Source of the DNA: Chara braunii
Lineage: Eukaryota; Streptophyta; Charophyceae; Charales; Characeae
Length of the DNA stretch: 32,509 nt
Reading direction: 5' to 3'
Assembly (NCBI GenBank): GCA_003427395.1
Contig: BFEA01000024.1
Coordinates: 3,450,003 to 3,482,511, forward strand
Below the pieces are notes generated by a model. That model saw only the letters and a list, made by a program, of their open reading frames with translations, was not told the DNA's origin and searched no databases. A program made the translations under genes and the position numbers. Of the stretch, positions 27,961 through 32,509 are shown piece by piece (position 1 is the stretch's first letter; each line of letters begins with the position of its first letter).

Positions 27961-28851
27961 CAGGGGACCCTAGGCGACTTGAAATGGACTTGGAAATGGC
28001 ATTGAAATGGATTTCTCTTTTCTTCTAGTCTTTGGCCTCAGCGAGAGGGGGATACGGGTGCACGCACCGCGACCCCAAGACCTCTATCCCTTTGAGGGAA
28101 AAAGTCTCAGCGCGACCTGCTCCTCCTTTAAGAGGATGAGGGTTAAAGGACTAAGGCACCTACCACTTCGATCGGTGCGGGACATCCGGAACTGACCCTG
28201 ACAATGAGCTCTAGTCGGGGAGTTCAAATTGCGCCTCCTGTGGAATGCCTAAACCTCAAAGGGCGAGAGAGCCAAATGGGCAAGGAAGCCATTCTCATCT
28301 AGTCTATTTTGTTCTCTCCAACCACACGCCATGTCATAGAGGGGTGCCATGGTCGTTTGGGTCGGACCTCGGCTGCCCGCACTAAGTTGAGTGGCACTGT
28401 CCAAGGGGAGGGGCTTGGCGGAGTACCGGGTGGAGTCCGCGGCCACCACGGGGCATTGACACTGCCTTGCCGGAGCATTACAACCGTTTCGGGACTAATT
28501 GCGAGGTCTTCGTAACTGCACTCGCGAACTAATTGAGAGCCCCAACTCTCTTGGATTGGAGGAGGCCGGATTCGCGAAAACATACCACTTTGGGAGGAAC
28601 GATTCGCGAGGGAGCCACTCTCGGGCAGGATGGGGTCCTGGGAGATAGGGACTTAGACCTGTCTCACGGCTGCGAGGAGGCACCTCAATGATGATGCCTA
28701 TCTCCGAGTTGGTGGCCGCGAGACTAGGGTAGGGGATGCGGTGAGTTATCAACAAGGGGAGGACTGATCACCCTTCCTCTTGCTGATGGGCCGGCATCCG
28801 CTTACTCAGTCGGCAGGCAAGGTCTGCGTACCTCCAAGTGAGAACCTATAA
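27961..28851. other. No gene recognised
   Basis: Ordinary-composition DNA with short, mutually overlapping ORFs. It leads into the first hairpin and polypurine module, so it is probably the non-coding 3' part of a gypsy element. Confidence 0.4.
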
Positions 28852-28886
28852 CGCGATGGGGACATCGCGATTGAGTGGGGGGAAGG
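28852..28886 (+). promoter_or_regulatory. Hairpin plus polypurine tract, copy A
   Basis: A perfect 7-bp stem CGCGATG/CATCGCG with loop GGGA (28852-28869) is followed by GAGTGGGGGGAAGG (28873-28886) and then TGTGCC. This is the layout expected at the 3' end of a gypsy element: purine run, then an LTR beginning TG. A nearly identical module lies at 30069-30101. Confidence 0.55.
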
Positions 28887-28951
28887 TGTGCCATGTACCT
28901 AAGGACAAAGCGTGCAAGGAAGTAAAAGACCCAGGGAAAGACGGACAAGAA

Positions 28952-29175
28952 AATTGCATTGGACTTGGCTGAGCTGAGCCATAAAGGTGCCTGGCCAGAT
29001 GGATTGTGAGAATTGCATTGGACTCAGCTGAATTGGGCCATAAAGGTGCCTGGTCAGACGATTGTGAGAATTGCATTGGACTTGGCTGAGCTGGGCCATA
29101 AAGGAGGCCGGTCATATGGAGGGTGAAAATTGCCTTTGGTCGTGGTTGAGCCGGGTCACAAAAGAGCCGCCGAGG
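28952..29175. repeat. 59-bp tandem repeat, ~4 copies
   Basis: AATTGCATTGGACTTGGCTG starts copies at 28952, 29011, 29069 and 29128, spaced 58-59 bp. Each is followed by GAGCTGGGCCATAAAGGTGC and GGTCAGA/GGCCAGA. The last copy is the most diverged. It lies just downstream of the copy A polypurine tract, so it may be an LTR-internal repeat. Confidence 0.8.
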
Positions 29176-29406
29176 GGAAATAAAGAAAACAAAGTAAAAA
29201 TGGAATGAAGAAAAGAGGGAAGGGGGGATTCTTGTATTGGAGTGGGGGGGGGGGGAAGAAAAGGACGGCCTTTCCAAAATCTACAAAGGATCAAAGAAAA
29301 CGGGCAAACGAAAGTACAAGGGAAGGGGGTAATGAACGGTAGAGCGATGAGGTAACTGGGGTGAGACGCGGGCAGGATTGACAAGACATGAGAAAAGGCC
29401 GGAAAA
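29176..29406. other. Purine-rich linker with G12 run, no gene
   Basis: The plus strand is rich in A and G, with a run of twelve G residues at 29244-29255. No coding sense related to the downstream methyltransferase-like fragment was found, so the N-terminal half of that protein is not here. Confidence 0.5.
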
Positions 29407-29889
29407 ATGACCCAGGGGAAAGAAGGGAGAAGTGGGGAGTGGCGGAGAGATGGAATCAAAGTTATAATGCAGCAAAGGGGAGTTGTGCCTATGTTCATCA
29501 ATTCGAAGTGGGTATCACCACAACAAAGGCGGTGGTTGTACTGGACGAACACCCCCCTTCCGGAGCAGATGCCTGACATTGAGCCACATCCAAAAACTTG
29601 CCTACAATTTGTTATCAACAAAACCAAGGCAGGAAAAACCAACCGGACTGGGGCGACGAATGGTCATCCCGGGGAGGAAGTCCGTCTGCTGGGAATTGAG
29701 AGCAGGAAGCAAGGAGAGCCTCGCCTACCTAGTGTTACTGGAGTCAAAGGAACGCCAGGCTGCCCTGCTGGGTATACAAAGTTGACTAAGAAGGAAACTC
29801 GTGTCTCGGTGGAGGGGAAGATAAAGAGGCAGAGCTATGACGAAAATGAGCAGCTTCGTCTAAGTTGTAGGAAGAAGGAGAAAGCTTGA
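29407..29889 (+). pseudogene. DNA cytosine-5 methyltransferase fragment (DNMT3-like)
   Basis: A 160-codon frame whose middle matches the C-terminal half of a C5-DNA methyltransferase, the enzyme class that methylates cytosine in DNA. Residues 26-50 (VVPMFINSKWVSPQQRRWLY followed by WTNTP) fit motif VIII of the DNMT3 type, with pattern I-x-x-K-x-V-S-x3-R-x3-(Y/F)-W-x-N-x-P. Residues 51-104 would be target recognition. Residues 105-126 (RLPSVTGVKGTPGCPAGYTK) fit the later G-x-P-x-x-Y-T motif. Motif I, the catalytic P-C motif (IV) and E-N-V (VI) are absent, so this is a remnant with no possible activity. It lies in sense orientation ~180 bp before a polypurine tract and LTR start, the position of captured DNMT genes in some retrotransposons. 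Identified by eye; a search should confirm it. Confidence 0.5.
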
Positions 29890-30068
29890 AGAGGAAACCT
29901 CGACCCCCATACCCTCCCCCGCCCTGAGGGGGTAAAAGACAAAAGGAACCCCCGAGAAAAGATTGGGAAGAAGACAAAAAGAACCCTGGCAAGCTGACCG
30001 CCCATCTTGACCCTCCCCTCCATCCCCCCCGTCCGTGCCTCCAGATTCCTACTAACTATGGACTAATG

Positions 30069-30101
30069 CGCGATGAGGACATCGCGAATGAGTGGGGGGA
30101 A
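30069..30101 (+). promoter_or_regulatory. Hairpin plus polypurine tract, copy B
   Basis: The 7-bp stem CGCGATG/CATCGCG is identical to copy A, here with loop AGGA (30069-30086). It is followed by AATGAGTGGGGGGAA, with the purine run GAGTGGGGGGAA at 30090-30101, then TGTGTCGGGACC. It marks the 3' end of an element whose LTR starts at about 30102 and whose last coding part is the methyltransferase-like fragment. Confidence 0.6.
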
Positions 30102-31159
30102 TGTGTCGGGACCGGTGGGTCCTGAATTAATTCCCGTCACTCGAGAACTTGGATTTGGCCGATTTGTGCACATCAGAGAAAATCGGGAGCGGTGACGCGA
30201 CGCGAAAAACGAAGAACCAAGTATCAGAAGACGTCGGCGAAATAAACGGCAATTAGGCGACGAGGACGCCAGACGGACCATGGGAAAACAGGAACGTCAC
30301 CCGGGGCGAAGCCGGAAAAGACGGGGGGGAACTAAGATTAGCGGAAAAGTAGGAAAAAGTCGGGGCGTCGATGGAGAATCACTGACAAAATGAAAAGGAG
30401 CGGGGGTGACGCGAGAAAATTCGGAAAGGACCTGGGATGCCCCAAAGGAGTCTTGAACTGAATGGGGTAGACGGTAAAAATAGCCAGGTGGCGCCTGCGG
30501 ACGGCCCCATCTAGACCATGGGTCAGGATGGGAAAAATATACCAAGCACCGCCGCGGCAAGCGCCGGCGTGGGAGGCCGCGGGAAAAGTAGAGCAGTAGC
30601 GGCAAGGAGGCCTGGCTGACAATCCGGAATGGTCAGGGGCCAGCCGGGCCAAGAAAAATAAAGTTCCAGGAGGGCCGCAAGGAAAAAAGGGCTGCCCGGG
30701 GAAAATCGGAGTGAAAGGGACCTAGACGGGGAGTAGCGGCGGCCAAATGGAGCCCCTAGAGCCGCGGGGGTGCCCAGACTGCAGTCCGAGGCACAACGGC
30801 CATATGCCGGCTGCAAAATCAGACTTTGGGTGGGGTCCAACAGTTAGAAAGAGGGAAAATAATTGTTGGACACTTGTCCCAGCAGAAATAAAGGAGGAAG
30901 GAGAGAAAAGGGGGAGAAAAAGGAGGAAGAAGAGACAGAGAGGGAGGAAAAGGTGGAGAAAAAAATGCCGCCAGGTTGGGACTGCAACAGTAGGGACTGG
31001 CAAGTCTCAATGATGACCTCATCCCTCCAAGATTCTAGGAGGGCGGTCCGGATTGCAGAGATAAGGCCCTTGGGGCATTATCTCTGCAATATCTAAGTTA
31101 AATCAGCAAAAATGCAGAAAAATGCTGATGTGAGTTGGCCGGCTATTTTTTTTGACCTT

Positions 31160-31177
31160 AGATCTGAGATCAGATCT
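31160..31177. repeat. Inverted repeat AGATCTGA/TCAGATCT
   Basis: Perfect 8-bp arms separated by two bases, within the probable LTR. A palindromic site of this size could bind a dimeric transcription factor, which is inference only. Confidence 0.8.
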
Positions 31178-31396
31178 TGTGAAGGAGGAGATCTAGCCGT
31201 TTTTTGTGGGCTGACTCAAAACGACTAGCTCCGGAATGAGGTGGCAGCAAAATGGAGGGAAAACAAAGCAAGGAAAAGGACAAAATTGGGAATTTAGCCC
31301 AAGGGTTGGGCCAGATTCATCAGAAAGTTGAAAATTGAAGCAAAGGCCTCAATTTTGGAGGTAGGGAGACTTGAAAAAAGGCCGGAGCATTGTGGA

Positions 31397-31428
31397 CCTT
31401 GGATCTCAGCCAGATCCAAGGCTGAGAT
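31397..31428. repeat. Two overlapping, mutually exclusive hairpins
   Basis: CCTTGGATCT (31397-31406) pairs with AGATCCAAGG (31412-31421). Alternatively ATCTCAGCC (31403-31411) pairs with GGCTGAGAT (31420-31428). Both stems are perfect, and because they share bases only one can form at a time. Confidence 0.85.
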
Positions 31429-31605
31429 GGATGCCGCCACTTGAAAAATGCAACGGCCTACTCCAAAAGGGCCCACGTCTAGAAAAAGACAAGAAAAGGG
31501 CCTTTAGGCCCTCAATTTTCACCAAAGGCAGCATTTTGGGCATGGGTACCCCAAAAAGACAGCAGCTTGGGAAGGAAAAGAGGCCGGGGTAGGCCTATGA
31601 GTGGT

Positions 31606-31629
31606 CCGAAGTGGTACCAGCCACTTCGG
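31606..31629. repeat. Inverted repeat CCGAAGTGG/CCACTTCGG
   Basis: Perfect 9-bp arms with a 6-base loop (TACCAG), inside the probable LTR. Confidence 0.85.
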
Positions 31630-31658
31630 CTGCATGTACCCGGCCAAAATAGGGCCCG

Positions 31659-31705
31659 GGTACCTCCAGAGAGGCCAGAACTTGAATTTTGGCCTTGGAG
31701 GTACC
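31659..31705. repeat. 47-bp imperfect inverted repeat
   Basis: GGTACCTCC (31659-31667) is the reverse complement of GGAGGTACC (31697-31705), and inside it AGGCCA pairs with TGGCCT. Together they make a long stem with small internal loops. Confidence 0.8.
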
Positions 31706-32190
31706 TCGGCCTACCAAGGGGGCACTTGGAGAGGCCTAGGGGCTAGGCGGTGCACTAGTTCCAGCCTACATAAGCTGGGAGTGCTGCCCGTCACTCCCAT
31801 TTGAGCATGAGAGGTGCCCATGCTGCCAGTTTGAGCCCGTGAGAGCACTAGTGAGAGTAGGGCAAGGAGGAGTGAGTCGGTGCTAGCCTTGAANCCTGGC
31901 TATGGTGCTTTGAGGAAGGGAGGAGGACTAGGGAGCTAGGGAAGGAGGTCCGCCATAGCCCTCAGGCTGTGAGGTAGAAGGAGAGGCTGGTTGGGGTCCC
32001 CTTAGCCCTTCTAGAGGGAAGGACTCCACAGCCCTAGAAATAGGAGCTGGCCATAGACTGAGAGGAGAAGTGGAAGAGGAAGGAGAAGGGGAGCCTGGAG
32101 AAGGGGGGAGCCATATCCAAGGAACTAGAACCAAGCTTGGGACCTCATCACCAGGGAGCTAGCAAGGAGGTGAGTGGAAAGAGGGGAAGC

Positions 32191-32330
32191 CTCCTCTTCT
32201 TCTTCTTCTTCTTCTTCTTCTTCTTCTTCTTCCTCCCCTTCCTCCTCTTCTTCTTCCTCTTCTCTCCATCCTTCCTCTTCTTCCTCCTCCTCCTCCTCCT
32301 CCTCCTTCTTCTTCTTCTTCTTCTTCTCCT
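32191..32330. repeat. 140-bp polypyrimidine (CTT/CTC)n microsatellite
   Basis: The plus strand is C and T only, apart from one A near 32268, built mainly of CTT and CTC triplets. It gives artefactual poly-Phe/Leu and poly-Arg/Glu/Gly frames. Mirror-symmetric stretches could form triplex DNA. Confidence 0.92.
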
Positions 32331-32383
32331 AGCTTGGTGTGCATCCGGACTTGTGCTTTTTCATGAGATTAGGGGTTAGGAGT

Positions 32384-32509
32384 GTTGCGATTCATCTTGT
32401 GACACTTCCGTGAGGTTTCCCCTTGGGTAGATGCTCCCAAACTTGAGTTTTCACTGTTGTGAGTGCTTGTACATGTTGCAATTCATCTTGTGACACTTCC
32501 GTGAAGTTT
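32384..32509. repeat. 35-bp direct repeat, 91 bp apart
   Basis: 32384-32418 and 32475-32509 both read GTTGC(G/A)ATTCATCTTGTGACAC and continue to GTGA(G/A)GTTT, differing at two positions. The second copy is cut by the end of the window, so this may be the start of a longer ~91-bp tandem array. Confidence 0.85.

Larger units (their letters stand above)
30102..32509 (+). mobile_element. Probable 3' LTR, incomplete at window end
   Basis: Begins TGTGTCGGG directly after the copy B polypurine tract and contains no coding sequence. Features expected of a long LTR are present: several perfect inverted repeats (31160-31177, 31397-31428, 31606-31629, 31659-31705), a TACATAAG sequence near 31768 that could be a weak TATA element, and a long pyrimidine tract. 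At least 2.4 kb would be long for an LTR, so other repeats may be included. No 5' copy lies in the window, so neither end can be proven. Confidence 0.4.

Noticed and set aside
30747-31096. Lysine/glutamate-rich ORFs
   Set aside because: Overlapping frames over a purine-rich tract of the probable LTR, without a domain.
32137-32379. Poly-Phe/Leu ORF and its Gly/Arg/Glu-rich antisense
   Set aside because: Both are translations of the CTT/CTC microsatellite.

Overview
This is eukaryotic nuclear DNA from a large, repeat-rich genome. It holds at least three decayed Ty3/gypsy LTR retrotransposons, many short tandem repeats, candidate splice sites, and no operons or prokaryotic gene packing. From memory, the pol proteins read most like those of streptophyte (charophyte) green algae such as Chara; I could not test this, and another plant or a fungus is not excluded. 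A back-to-back pair of Tn5/Nextera mosaic ends at 17183-17220 and scattered single N bases show this is draft assembly sequence.

Layout, left to right. 1-640: GC- and pyrimidine-rich DNA with a ~73-bp tandem repeat. About 1040-4720: element 1, a 5'-truncated Ty3/gypsy pol relic (linker, RT, RNase H, integrase) with three frame breaks and two TAG codons. 4720-6560: no recognised gene, one A-rich tract. 6278-8131, minus strand: gag-like relic. 8574-9217, minus: an unrecognised broken gene. 9230-9950: 23-, 12- and 11-bp minisatellites. 10070-10379, minus: a candidate terminal exon. 10380-13550: no recognised gene. 13553-14272, minus: a 195-residue ORF preceded by a good candidate intron. 14280-17030: no recognised gene. 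17038-17519: a 36-bp minisatellite holding the adapter artefact. About 18190-20755: element 2, a chromovirus with a C-terminal chromodomain and an internal deletion that joins a gag-like piece to RT. About 21105-25601: element 3, the best preserved, with protease, RT, RNase H and integrase. 26034-26756: an extra acidic ORF downstream of pol, broken by one TAG. 26757-28850: repeats, no gene. 28852-30101: two copies of a hairpin plus polypurine-tract module that flank a DNA cytosine-5 methyltransferase (DNMT3-like) fragment. 30102-32509: probable LTR with many inverted repeats, running off the window.

The most interesting signal is the methyltransferase fragment at 29407-29889, which sits in sense orientation about 200 bp before a hairpin, polypurine tract and LTR start. 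Capture of DNMT genes by retrotransposons has been reported in charophytes and dinoflagellates, and this looks like a decayed instance. The premature stops across the window are mostly TAG or TGA in places where family logic expects CAG or CGA, as decay of methylated CHG and CG sites would produce.

Elements 1 and 3 belong to one Ty3/gypsy lineage: no chromodomain, an RNase H ending in an IDP/VDP motif, and an integrase with exact DD35E spacing. Element 2 belongs to another, the chromoviruses. No tRNA, rRNA, CRISPR array or clearly intact host gene was recognised.
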